From contig NZ_JASIRT010000007.1 of assembly GCF_030063475.1 (NCBI RefSeq), positions 62,001 through 126,000 on the forward strand: a stretch of 64,000 bases of DNA. Reading direction: 5' to 3'. Position 1 is the first letter of the stretch. Each line of letters begins with the position of its first letter. Origin of the DNA: Roseomonas sp. E05 (lineage in GTDB: Bacteria; Pseudomonadota; Alphaproteobacteria; Acetobacterales; Acetobacteraceae). The notes beneath the pieces are model-generated. The model was not told the origin of the DNA. It made no database searches and saw nothing but the letters and a program-made list of their open reading frames with translations. Of the stretch, positions 51,822-62,979 are shown piece by piece. The translations under genes and the position numbers were made by a program.

Positions 51822-52832
51822 TCAGGCCAGCTTCTCGGTCGAGACCTCGTGCACCGCACGCCCCGTCGCCTCGAAGGCGGTGATGTTGGCCAGCGTGGTC
51901 TCGGCGATGGCCGTCAGCGCCTCGGTGGTGAAGAAGGCCTGGTGGGCGGTGACGAGCACGTTGGGAAAGGTGAGCAGGCGGGCGAAGACGTCGTCCTGGA
52001 TCACCTTGCCGGAGAGGTCCTGGAAGAACAGATCCCCCTCCTCCTCATACACGTCGAGGCCGAGATGGCCGATGAGGCCGAGCTTGAGCCCGGCGATCAC
52101 CGCGCGCGTGTCCACGATGGCGCCGCGGCTGGTGTTGATCAGCATGGCGCCGCGCCGCATCCGCCGCACCGCATCGGCGTCGATCAGGTGGTGCGTCTCC
52201 GGCGTCAGCGGGCAGTGCAGCGTGACGATGTCGGAACCGGCCAGCAACTCGGGGATGGTGACGTAGGCGACGCCCATCGCTTCGACCGCGGGATCGGGAA
52301 AGGGGTCGTGGGCGATCACGCGGCAGCCGAAGCCCCGCATGATGCGCGCCACCGCCACGCCGATGCGCCCGGTGCCCACGACGCCGACGGTGCGCCCCTT
52401 CAGCCCGAAGCCGAGCAGCCCGTCGAGCGCGAAATTGCCCTCGCGCACACGGTTGTAGGCGCGGTGGATGTTGCGGTTGAGCGCGAGGATCATCGCCACC
52501 GTGTGCTCGGCCACCGCCTCGGGTGAATAGGCCGGCACGCGCGCCACCGTCACCCCCAGGCGCCGGGCCGCCGCGAGGTCCACGTTGTTGAAGCCCGCCG
52601 AGCGTAGCGCCAGCAGCCGAACGCCCATCCGCGCGAAGGTTTCCAGCGCCGCGGCATCCGCCCGGTCGTTGACGAAGGCGCAGACGGCACCGGCATCGCG
52701 CGCCAGCACCGCCGTGTCGGGCGAGAGCCGGGCCTCCAGATAGGTCAGGCGGTGCCGCCCGCCGGCGGCGGCATTCGCCGCGTCGAGGAAATGGCGGTCA
52801 TAGGGCTTGGTGCTGAAGACAGCGACGTCCAT
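51822..52832 (-). CDS. 2-hydroxyacid dehydrogenase, D-lactate dehydrogenase (LdhA) type
   Basis: The protein has 336 residues. The NAD-binding motif is [25 protein letters not shown]. The catalytic residues sit in [14 protein letters not shown] (Arg), GLDVYEEE (Glu) and [12 protein letters not shown] (His). [17 protein letters not shown] at the start and [11 protein letters not shown] are diagnostic for the LdhA subgroup, which reduces pyruvate to D-lactate. It lies 2 bases upstream of the NfeD gene on the same strand and is probably in the same transcript. Confidence 0.93.
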   Translation of the reverse strand: MDVAVFSTKPYDRHFLDAANAAAGGRHRLTYLEARLSPDTAVLARDAGAVCAFVNDRADAAALETFARMGVRLLALRSAGFNNVDLAAARRLGVTVARVPAYSPEAVAEHTVAMILALNRNIHRAYNRVREGNFALDGLLGFGLKGRTVGVVGTGRIGVAVARIMRGFGCRVIAHDPFPDPAVEAMGVAYVTIPELLAGSDIVTLHCPLTPETHHLIDADAVRRMRRGAMLINTSRGAIVDTRAVIAGLKLGLIGHLGLDVYEEEGDLFFQDLSGKVIQDDVFARLLTFPNVLVTAHQAFFTTEALTAIAETTLANITAFEATGRAVHEVSTEKLA

Positions 52833-52862
52833 GCGGGTCTCTCCCTCGGCCCGGGTGGCGTT

Positions 52863-55622
<2,760 letters not shown>

Positions 55623-55672
55623 TCCTCCCTCTTCCTCCGATATGGCGCCGGGACCGCCTGGCTTGCACCCCG

Positions 55673-56785
55673 TCAGCCGACGCGGGCGAGCGAGCGGCGC
55701 AGCCGGAACAGGGCCACGCCCAGGAAAAGCCCTCCCAGCAGCAGCAACGCCAGCAGCTGCGGTGCCACGATCCGCAACCCGGCGCCACGGTAGAGCACCG
55801 CCTGGGCGAAGCCGACGAACTGCACCGCCGGCGACACCTGCAAGGCCTGTTGCAGCCAGGGCGGCATGCTCTCCAGCGGTGTCATGCTGCCGGAGAGCAG
55901 CATCAGCAGGATCAGCAGCGGCAGGGCCAGCAGGCCGAACTGCCCGGTGGAGGCGGTGGTGGTGGCGAGCAGGATGCCGAGCGCGGCGATGGAGACCTGG
56001 AACAGCAGCGTGCCCAGCACGAAGAGCGGCAGCGAGCCGGCCAGCGGCACGCCGAGCAACCCCTGCACCACAAGGAGCAGCGACAGCAGCGCGGCGCCGA
56101 CGATGACCAGCGCATTGGCCGCCACCTTGGCGAGCAGGATTTCCAGCGGCGTCACCGGCATGGCCAGCAGGTGCTCCAGCGTGCCATGCTCGCGCTCGCG
56201 CAGCAGGGCGGCGCCGGGCAGGATGATGGAGAGGATCATGATGCTGTTCACCACCTGCATGACGGCGGCGAACCACTCGGGCGTGCTGTTCGGGTTGAAC
56301 CGGGTGCGCGTCACCAGGTCCACCGGCAGCGCCGCGCCGCCGATGCGCGCCTCCACTTCCTGCTGCACGATCTGCTGGATGTAGGCGCTGCCATTGCCGG
56401 CCATGGACATGGCGGTGGCGTCGATGTCGAGCGCCAGCTCGGTGGGGCGGCGCGCCAGCAGGTCGGCCTCGAAGCGCGGCGGCACCTGCAGGACGAAAAC
56501 GAAGCGGCCGCTGTCCAGCGCCGGCGCCACCGCGCCGGCCTCGATCGCGACCGGCGGGCGGAACTGCGGCGGCAGCAGCGCCGCGCGCAGGGCGCGGGAC
56601 AGCTCGGAATGGTCCTCGTCCACCACGGCGATGGCGGCGTTGCGCACCTCCATCTTCACGCCGGTGCTGACGGAATAAACGGCCAGGGTGAAGGTGTAGA
56701 GCAGCAGCAGCACCATCACCGGATCGGCGCGCAGCACGCGCAGCTCCTTCAATCCGAGCGCGAGGATGTTGCCGAGGCTGGGCAT
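55673..56785 (-). CDS. ABC-2 type exporter permease (YhhJ/YbhR-like)
   Basis: The protein has 370 residues. The N-terminal membrane helix (VMVLLLLYTFTLAVYSV) is followed by a long periplasmic loop (residues about 45-175) and five more membrane helices. The signature LREREHGTLEHLLAMPVTPLEILLAKV is the ABC-2 export motif. It is one base downstream of the RbbA-like gene and completes a HlyD/RbbA/permease exporter like E. coli YhiI-RbbA-YhhJ. No TolC-type gene is adjacent. Confidence 0.93.
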   Translation of the reverse strand: MPSLGNILALGLKELRVLRADPVMVLLLLYTFTLAVYSVSTGVKMEVRNAAIAVVDEDHSELSRALRAALLPPQFRPPVAIEAGAVAPALDSGRFVFVLQVPPRFEADLLARRPTELALDIDATAMSMAGNGSAYIQQIVQQEVEARIGGAALPVDLVTRTRFNPNSTPEWFAAVMQVVNSIMILSIILPGAALLREREHGTLEHLLAMPVTPLEILLAKVAANALVIVGAALLSLLLVVQGLLGVPLAGSLPLFVLGTLLFQVSIAALGILLATTTASTGQFGLLALPLLILLMLLSGSMTPLESMPPWLQQALQVSPAVQFVGFAQAVLYRGAGLRIVAPQLLALLLLGGLFLGVALFRLRRSLARVG

Positions 56786-56786
56786 T

Positions 56787-59510
56787 TCACGCCTCCTGCT
56801 TCGGCATCGCCAGGGCCGCGCCGCCGACGAAAAGGATGGCGAAGCCGGCCAGCATCAGGTGGTTCGGCCAGAGCTCGGCGAAGCCCAGGGCCTTGCTCAT
56901 GGTGCCGATCGAGATCTTCTGGAACCAGCTCGCCGGGAAGGCGAGGCCGAAGGCGCGGGCGGCGCCGGCGATGGCCGAGGTCGGCACCAGCAGGCCGGAG
57001 AAGTTCACGCCGGGCACCACGGAGAGGATGGCGGCGGCGAAGATCGCCGCCACCTGGCTGCGGACGAAGGCCGAGATCAGCAGGCCAAAGCCGGTCGAGG
57101 CCAGCACGTAGAGCACTCCGCCCACCGCCAGCGCCAGGCCGGAGCCGCGCACCGGCACGTCGAAGACCAGCCGTGCCGCCAGCAGCAGCAGCACGAAGCT
57201 GGCCAGCGCCACCGCAGCATAGGGAATCTGCTTGCCGACCAGGAATTCCAGCGGCGTGACGGGCGTGGCGCGGAAATTGGCGATGGCGCCGCTCTCCTTC
57301 TCCCGCACCACGCCGACCGCCGCGACCATGGCGGGGATCAGCATCAGCATCAGCATGATGATGCCGGGCACGATCGCCACCGCGCTGCGGAAGGCCTGGT
57401 TGTAGCGGAAGCGCGGCTCGATGCTGAGCAGCGTCTCGCTGCGCGGCAGCGGCGAATGCGCCTGCCGGTCGCGCAGCCAGGTCTGCGCCAGGCCGGTGAC
57501 ATAGGCGCGCGCCGTCTCGGCGCGGAAGGGCATGGCGCCGTCCAGCGTCACCGCCACCTCGGGCCGGGTGCCGCGGCGCAGGTCGGCGCCGAAGCCGGGC
57601 GGGATTTCCACCGCCAGCGCGATGCGCCCCGCGCGCAGCTGTGCCTCCGCCTCGGCAAGGTCGCGCAACGGCGGGCGCTCGCTGAAGTAGCGGGAGCCGG
57701 CGAAGCTCTCCAGCAGGCTCCGGCTCTCCGGCGTCTGGTCCTGGTCGAGCACCGCATAGGGCAGGTTCTCGACGTCGAAGGAAATGCCGAAGCCGAAGGC
57801 CAGCATCAGCAGCAGCGGCCCGAGCAGGGCGAAGGCGATGCGGATGCGGTCGCGCAGCAGCTCCAGCGTCTCGCGCCAGGCGCAGGCCAGCAGGCGGCGC
57901 GGGTCGAAGCCGGGCCGCGCGGGCGCGGGCGGGCGCAGGGCCGGCGGCGGCGCCTCGGCCTCCCCCAGGGCGGGGCCGGCAGCGGCCTCCAGATGGGCGA
58001 TGAAGGCTTCTTCCAGCGTCGCGGCGCCGCGCTCGGCCGTGATCGCCTGCGGCGTGCCGACCGCCAGCACGCGCCCGGCATGCATCAGCGAGATGCGGTC
58101 GCAGCGCTCGGCCTCGTTCATGAAGTGGGTGGAGATGAAGATGGTCACCCCTTCCTGCCGGGAGAGCCGCAGCAGGTGGTTCCAGAAGCGGTCGCGCGCC
58201 ACCGGATCCACGCCGGAGGTCGGCTCGTCCAGGATCAGCAGGGATGGCCCGTGCACCAGCGCGGCGGCGAGCTGCAGCCGCTGGCGGACGCCGAGCGGCA
58301 GGGCTTCCGGTGCGCTGTCCGCCACGCCCTCCAGCTCGAAATCACCCAGCAGTTCGGCGATGCGCGCGGCGGCCTGCCGGGGCGGCAGGTGGAAGAGGCG
58401 CGCATGCAGTTCCAGGTTCTGCCGCACCGTCAGCTCGCCATAGAGCGAGAAGGCCTGCGACATGTAGCCCACCTGCTGCCGCGCATCGCCGCCGCCGCCG
58501 GGCCGCTGGCCCAGCACGCGGGCCTCCCCGGCATCGGCCGGCAGCAGGCCGGTGAGCATCTTCATCGTGGTGGTCTTGCCGCAGCCATTGGAGCCGAGAA
58601 AGCCGAAGATCTCGCCACGCGGGATCAACAGGTCCACACCGTCCACCGCGGTGAAGTCGCCGAAGCGCTTGGTCAGGCCATGCGCCTCGATGGCGGGGGC
58701 TTCACCGGGCGGACGTGGCGCGGGCGGTGGCGCCTGTACCGGCGCATGGCCGTCGCGTCGCGCCGGCGGCAGCAGCGCCACGAAGGCGGCTTCCAGCGTG
58801 GCGCAGCCGGTGCGCTGCTTCAGCGCCTCCGGGCTGCCCTCGGCGATGACGCGGCCGGCATCCAGCGCGGCGAGCCAGTCGAAGCGCTCGGCCTCCTCCA
58901 TGTAGGCCGTCGCCACCAGCACGCTCATGCCGGGGCGGCGGGCGCGCAGGCGGCCGATCAACGCCCAGAACTGGCGGCGGGAAAGCGGGTCCACGCCGGT
59001 GGTCGGCTCATCGAGGATCAGCAGCTCCGGCTCGCGCACCAGGGCGCAGCAGAGCGAGAGCTTCTGTTTCATGCCGCCGGAGAGCTTGCCGGCCGGACGG
59101 TCGGCGAAGGGGGCGAGACCGGTGGCCCGCATCAGCTCGGCGCCGCGTGCGCTCCGCTCTGCCGCGCCCTGGCCGAACAGGCGGCTGAAATAGGCGATGT
59201 TCTCGGCCACCGAGAGGGTCGGGTAGAGGTTCCGCCCCAGGCCCTGCGGCATATAGGCAATGCGCTGCCGGCAGCGTTCCAGCGCCGCGGCATCGCGGAG
59301 ATCCTCGCCGAGGGCGGAGAGCCCCCCCTGTTGCGGGCGCCGCACCCCGGCCAGCAGCGCCAGCAGGGTGGACTTGCCGACGCCGTCCGGCCCGACCAGC
59401 CCCGCCATGACGCCGGCGGGGATCTGCAGGCTCACCGCGTCCAGCGCCACCACCCGGCCATAGCGCTGCGTCACCCTGTCCAGCGTGGCGGCGTGCGGCG
59501 GCACGCTCAC
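56787..59510 (-). CDS. Fused ABC exporter: two ATPase domains plus ABC-2 permease (RbbA/YhiH-like)
   Basis: The protein has 907 residues. ATPase domain 1 (about 1-240) has GPDGVGKSTLL, GKLSGGMKQKLSLCCAL and LILDEPTTGVDPLSR. ATPase domain 2 (about 275-510) has GSNGCGKTTTMKML, LPLGVRQRLQLAAAL and LILDEPTSGVDPVAR; its signature loop is degenerate (LPLGVRQ in place of LSGGQ). The C-terminal part (from about 540) is an ABC-2 permease with a long periplasmic loop (YAVLDQDQTPESRSLLESF, given in part) and several membrane helices. E. coli RbbA was described as ribosome-associated; the domain plan and neighbours argue for a drug or small-molecule exporter. It overlaps the HlyD gene by 4 bases. Confidence 0.93.
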   Translation of the reverse strand: MSVPPHAATLDRVTQRYGRVVALDAVSLQIPAGVMAGLVGPDGVGKSTLLALLAGVRRPQQGGLSALGEDLRDAAALERCRQRIAYMPQGLGRNLYPTLSVAENIAYFSRLFGQGAAERSARGAELMRATGLAPFADRPAGKLSGGMKQKLSLCCALVREPELLILDEPTTGVDPLSRRQFWALIGRLRARRPGMSVLVATAYMEEAERFDWLAALDAGRVIAEGSPEALKQRTGCATLEAAFVALLPPARRDGHAPVQAPPPAPRPPGEAPAIEAHGLTKRFGDFTAVDGVDLLIPRGEIFGFLGSNGCGKTTTMKMLTGLLPADAGEARVLGQRPGGGGDARQQVGYMSQAFSLYGELTVRQNLELHARLFHLPPRQAAARIAELLGDFELEGVADSAPEALPLGVRQRLQLAAALVHGPSLLILDEPTSGVDPVARDRFWNHLLRLSRQEGVTIFISTHFMNEAERCDRISLMHAGRVLAVGTPQAITAERGAATLEEAFIAHLEAAAGPALGEAEAPPPALRPPAPARPGFDPRRLLACAWRETLELLRDRIRIAFALLGPLLLMLAFGFGISFDVENLPYAVLDQDQTPESRSLLESFAGSRYFSERPPLRDLAEAEAQLRAGRIALAVEIPPGFGADLRRGTRPEVAVTLDGAMPFRAETARAYVTGLAQTWLRDRQAHSPLPRSETLLSIEPRFRYNQAFRSAVAIVPGIIMLMLMLIPAMVAAVGVVREKESGAIANFRATPVTPLEFLVGKQIPYAAVALASFVLLLLAARLVFDVPVRGSGLALAVGGVLYVLASTGFGLLISAFVRSQVAAIFAAAILSVVPGVNFSGLLVPTSAIAGAARAFGLAFPASWFQKISIGTMSKALGFAELWPNHLMLAGFAILFVGGAALAMPKQEA

Positions 59511-60499
59511 GGCAGCTTCACCTGCAGATCCTCAGGCCAGGGCTGGCTGGGGTCGATGCGCAGATAGGCGACGCCGCGCACGCCCCCCTTCACCCGGTCG
59601 GCATAGGTCTGCAGGAGCTCGGGCGGCAGGCGCAGCTTGACGCGGAACATCAGGTTCTCGCGCTCCTGCGCCGTCTCCACCTGGCGCGGCGTGAACTGCG
59701 CCTCGGGCGCGATGAAACTGACGGTGGCGGGCACGACGTATTGCGGCACCGGGTCGAGCACCAGCCGCGCCTCCGCCCCATAGGCCAGGCGGCCGACCTG
59801 GCTGGCGGGCAGGAAGACGATCATCGAGACGTCGGTCGGGTCGATCAGCGTGGCGACGCGGCCGCCCGCGGCCACCACCTCGCCGGTGCGCAGCAGGCGG
59901 TAGAGCACGCGGCCGGCGCGCGGCGCGGTCAGCACCGTGTCGTCGAGCTGGGTGCGCACCTCCGCGACGTTGGCCTCCGTCGCCTCCAGCGTCGCCTGGG
60001 CGCGGCGCTGCCCGGCCTCGGCGGTGGCCAGCGTCGCCTCCGCCACCTCCAGCGAGGAGCGGCGCTGGTCGAGCTGCTCGGTGGGAGCATAGCCGCGCCG
60101 GTGCAGCGCCTCGGTGCGCGCCAGCTCGCTCTGCGCCAGGTTGCGGGCGCTGCGGGCGCGCAGCAGCTCGGCATCGGCGGCGGCGCGGGCCTGCTCGGCC
60201 TCCCGTACCTGCGCCTCGGCGGCGCGCAGCTGCGCCCGCAGCGTCGCCGCGTCGAGCCGTGCCACCACCGCACCGGCGGGGACCATCTGGCCCTCCTCCA
60301 CCAGCACCTCGGTGACGCGCCCGGCCAGTTTGCTGGCGATGTCGATCTGCTCGGCCTCGATGCGGCCATTCACCCGCGCAATGCCGGGCGGCAGGGCCGG
60401 ATCGGCACCATAGTGGCGCCAGGCGAGGTAGCCGCCACCCGCGAGCACCGCCACAAGGACCCCCCAGAGCCAGATCCGCCTCGGCGCCGCCATGCCCAT
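59507..60499 (-). CDS. HlyD/EmrA-family membrane fusion protein (YhiI-like)
   Basis: The protein has 330 residues. One membrane helix at the N-terminus (IWLWGVLVAVLAGGGYLAW) is followed by the lipoyl-type half (NGRIEAEQIDIASKLAGRV). A long coiled-coil hairpin covers about 85-175 (LRAAEAQVREAEQARAAADAE), then the second lipoyl half (DDTVLTAPRAGRVLYRLLR). It bridges the inner-membrane exporter to an outer-membrane channel. Met 60499 or Met 60493 may be the start; AGAGG sits six bases before 60493. It is the first gene of the exporter operon, divergent from the phasin-like gene. Confidence 0.94.
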   Translation of the reverse strand: MGMAAPRRIWLWGVLVAVLAGGGYLAWRHYGADPALPPGIARVNGRIEAEQIDIASKLAGRVTEVLVEEGQMVPAGAVVARLDAATLRAQLRAAEAQVREAEQARAAADAELLRARSARNLAQSELARTEALHRRGYAPTEQLDQRRSSLEVAEATLATAEAGQRRAQATLEATEANVAEVRTQLDDTVLTAPRAGRVLYRLLRTGEVVAAGGRVATLIDPTDVSMIVFLPASQVGRLAYGAEARLVLDPVPQYVVPATVSFIAPEAQFTPRQVETAQERENLMFRVKLRLPPELLQTYADRVKGGVRGVAYLRIDPSQPWPEDLQVKLP

Positions 60500-60717
60500 C
60501 CTCTTCGTCCTGCGGTAGCGGGGGAATCATGCCGGACACCGCTGCGTGAGGAAATCTTCTATGCGGCGCCTGCGAAAAAGAACCTGACACAGATCAGTGC
60601 CGCCGGCCCTTCCCGCCCGCATGGTCCGCCCGCGGCGTCGGCCGGCCTCCCCCCAGTTCCGACCGGATGCCGGGCCAAGCCGGCCCGCATGCCGCCATGC
60701 AGCGCGAGGAAATAACC
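60500..60717. promoter_or_regulatory. Divergent region, HlyD exporter / PHA operon
   Basis: These 218 bp lie between divergent starts. A relatively AT-rich patch (GAGGAAATCTTCTATG, about 60548-60563, and GAAAAAGAACC, about 60574-60584) could carry a promoter for the phasin/phaC operon. GCGAGGA (60703-60709) is the phasin ribosome binding site. No operator repeat was recognised. Confidence 0.4.
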
Positions 60718-61164
60718 ATGAACCGTATGCCACGCACGCCGCACGAGGCGCCTCCCCCCACGCCGATGGAAATGCTGGGACCGTGGTGGCGCTTCAGCGC
60801 GGAAAGCCTGAAGGACGGAGGCGATGGGCCGATGCGCCCGCTCTGGCAGGCCGGCCTCTCCGCCCAGCGGATCTACAGCGAGACCCTGACCCAGGAGATC
60901 CGCCTGCTGATGGAGACCCAGGCACGCCTTGGCCAATGCCTGCAGGATCTGGCCGCCAGCCGGCGCCCGCAGGACTGGATGACGGCGCAGGCCGCCCTCA
61001 TGGCAACCGCCTTCGAGGCGACCTCCAGCCAGGCCAGGATGCTGCAGCGGATGGCGGACGACATGCGCAGCTGCTGCCAGCAGGTCACCTCGGCCACCGC
61101 CGACGCCGCCGCGACGGCCGAGGCCAAGCCGGTGCCCACGACCCTTGAGGCGAAGCAGGCCTGA
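60718..61164 (+). CDS. Phasin-like protein
   Basis: The protein has 148 residues. ATG 60718 follows GCGAGGA at 8 bases. It is wholly helical and amphipathic, with a phasin-type layout (LWQAGLSAQRIYSETLTQEI, QDWMTAQAALMATAFEATSS, QARMLQRMADDM) and an Ala-rich tail. Phasins coat polyhydroxyalkanoate granules. The call rests on this pattern and on the stop/start overlap (TGATG) with the PHA synthase gene. Confidence 0.78.
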   Translation: MNRMPRTPHEAPPPTPMEMLGPWWRFSAESLKDGGDGPMRPLWQAGLSAQRIYSETLTQEIRLLMETQARLGQCLQDLAASRRPQDWMTAQAALMATAFEATSSQARMLQRMADDMRSCCQQVTSATADAAATAEAKPVPTTLEAKQA

Positions 61165-62966
61165 TGTCGGCCACGCGCGCTGCCCGGGTGGCGGACCCCG
61201 CCGCGATCCCGCCATCCGTCCGCAAGCAAGGGGCGGAAAACCCGTTCAGCGCGCTGCTGCAGGTGGGCAATCTGGCCGCCGCCGCCAGCATCGCGCGGGC
61301 GACGGGAGGCATTTCCCCCGCCTCCTTGCTCCTCGCCTTCACCGACTGGGCGCTGAACCGCGCCGCCGCGCCCGGCAAACAGGCGGAACTGGCGCTGACC
61401 GCCGCCGGCTCCGTCGGCCGCCTGATGGCGCAGGCGGCCCGCTGCACGGCCAACCCGCAGGCGCCACCCTGCATCCTGCCGCAGCCAGGGGATGCCCGCT
61501 TCCGCGGCGAAGCCTGGCGCCAGCAGCCCTTCCGCCTCGGCGCCGAGGCCTTCCTGTTGCTGGAGGAATGGTGGCGCGGCGCCACGCAGGGCGTGCCGGG
61601 CGTCTCGCCGCACCACCAGGAGGTGGTCGCCTTCACGGTGCGGCAGATGCTCGACGTGTTCTCGCCCGCCAACCTGCCCTGGAGCAATCCCGAGGTGATC
61701 GACCGCACGCGGGAGACGGGCGGGCTGAACCTGCTGACCGGCGGCGCCAACCTGCTGGAGGACCTCAGCCGCCGCCTGACCCGGCAGCCGCCCGCCGGCG
61801 CCGAGGCCTTCCGCCCGGGCCACGAGGTGGCCATCACGCCGGGCGAGGTCGTCTACCGCAACCATCTCGTCGAGCTGATCCAGTACGCCCCAGCGACACC
61901 GCGCGTCCATGCCGAGCCGGTTCTGATCGTGCCCGCCTGGATCATGAAATACTATATCCTCGATCTTTCGCCGGGCAACTCGCTGATCCGCCACCTCGTC
62001 AGCCACGGGCACACCGTGTTCTGCCTCTCCTGGCGCAACCCGACGGCCGAGGACCGCGACATCGGCTTCGAGGATTATCGCCGGCTCGGCGTCATGGCGG
62101 CGCTTGAAGCCATCGGCGCCATCCTGCCGCAGCGCAAAGTGCATGCGGTGGGCTACTGCCTGGGTGGCACGCTGCTCTCCGTCGCCGCCGCCGCCATGGC
62201 CCGCGCCGGCGACGACCGCCTCGCCTCGATGACGCTGCTCGCCGCGCAGACCGACTTCACCGAGCCCGGCGAACTGCAGCTCTTCATCGACGACAGCGAG
62301 GTGGCGCTGCTGGAGGCGATGATGTGGGAGCGCGGCTACCTCGCCGCCGGCCAGATGGCGGGCGCCTTCCAGCTGCTGCGCTCGAACGACCTGATCTGGT
62401 CTCGCATGGTGCGCGAGTACCTGATGGGCGAGCGCGCGCCGATGTCCGACCTGATGGCCTGGAACGCCGACGCCACCCGCATGCCCTACCGCATGCATTC
62501 CGAATACCTGCGGCACCTGTTCCTGGAGAACAGCCTCGCCTCGGGGCGCCACATGGTGGATGGGCGGCCGGTGGCGATCCAGGACATCCGCGTACCGATC
62601 TTCGCCGTCGGCACCGAGTGGGACCACGTCGCGCCCTGGCGCTCGGTGTTCAAGATCCATGCGCTGAGCGACACCGACGTGACCTTCGTGCTGACCAATG
62701 GCGGGCACAACGCGGGCATCGTCAGCGAGCCCGGCCATCCGCACCGGCACTACCGCATCGCCCACAAGCGCCACGACGGCCCCTGCATCAGCCCTGAGGA
62801 ATGGCTGGAGGCGCATGCGCCGAAGGAGGGCTCCTGGTGGCCGGCCTGGCAGCACTGGCTGGCGCGCCGCTCCGCGCCGGAGCAGGTGGCGGCACCGCCG
62901 GCCATGGGCGCGGAAAGCTATCCGCCGCTCGCGCCGGCGCCCGGAACCTACGTGCATCAGCGTTGA
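61164..62966 (+). CDS. phaC: Class I-type poly-3-hydroxyalkanoate synthase
   Basis: The protein has 600 residues. It polymerises (R)-3-hydroxyacyl-CoA into polyester. The catalytic triad is visible: Cys332 in the lipase-like box VGYCLGGTLLS, Asp487 in GTEWDHVAPW, and His515 in NGGHNAGIV. PVLIVPAWIMKYYILDLSPGNSLIRHLVSHG (given in part) and WRNPTAEDRDIGFEDYRR are typical PhaC segments. The first 150 residues form the PhaC N-terminal domain (SPHHQEVVAFTVRQMLDVFSPANLPWSNPEV, in part). It is translationally coupled to the phasin-like gene. Confidence 0.94.
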   Translation: MSATRAARVADPAAIPPSVRKQGAENPFSALLQVGNLAAAASIARATGGISPASLLLAFTDWALNRAAAPGKQAELALTAAGSVGRLMAQAARCTANPQAPPCILPQPGDARFRGEAWRQQPFRLGAEAFLLLEEWWRGATQGVPGVSPHHQEVVAFTVRQMLDVFSPANLPWSNPEVIDRTRETGGLNLLTGGANLLEDLSRRLTRQPPAGAEAFRPGHEVAITPGEVVYRNHLVELIQYAPATPRVHAEPVLIVPAWIMKYYILDLSPGNSLIRHLVSHGHTVFCLSWRNPTAEDRDIGFEDYRRLGVMAALEAIGAILPQRKVHAVGYCLGGTLLSVAAAAMARAGDDRLASMTLLAAQTDFTEPGELQLFIDDSEVALLEAMMWERGYLAAGQMAGAFQLLRSNDLIWSRMVREYLMGERAPMSDLMAWNADATRMPYRMHSEYLRHLFLENSLASGRHMVDGRPVAIQDIRVPIFAVGTEWDHVAPWRSVFKIHALSDTDVTFVLTNGGHNAGIVSEPGHPHRHYRIAHKRHDGPCISPEEWLEAHAPKEGSWWPAWQHWLARRSAPEQVAAPPAMGAESYPPLAPAPGTYVHQR

Positions 62967-62979
62967 CGGAACCCCCACC

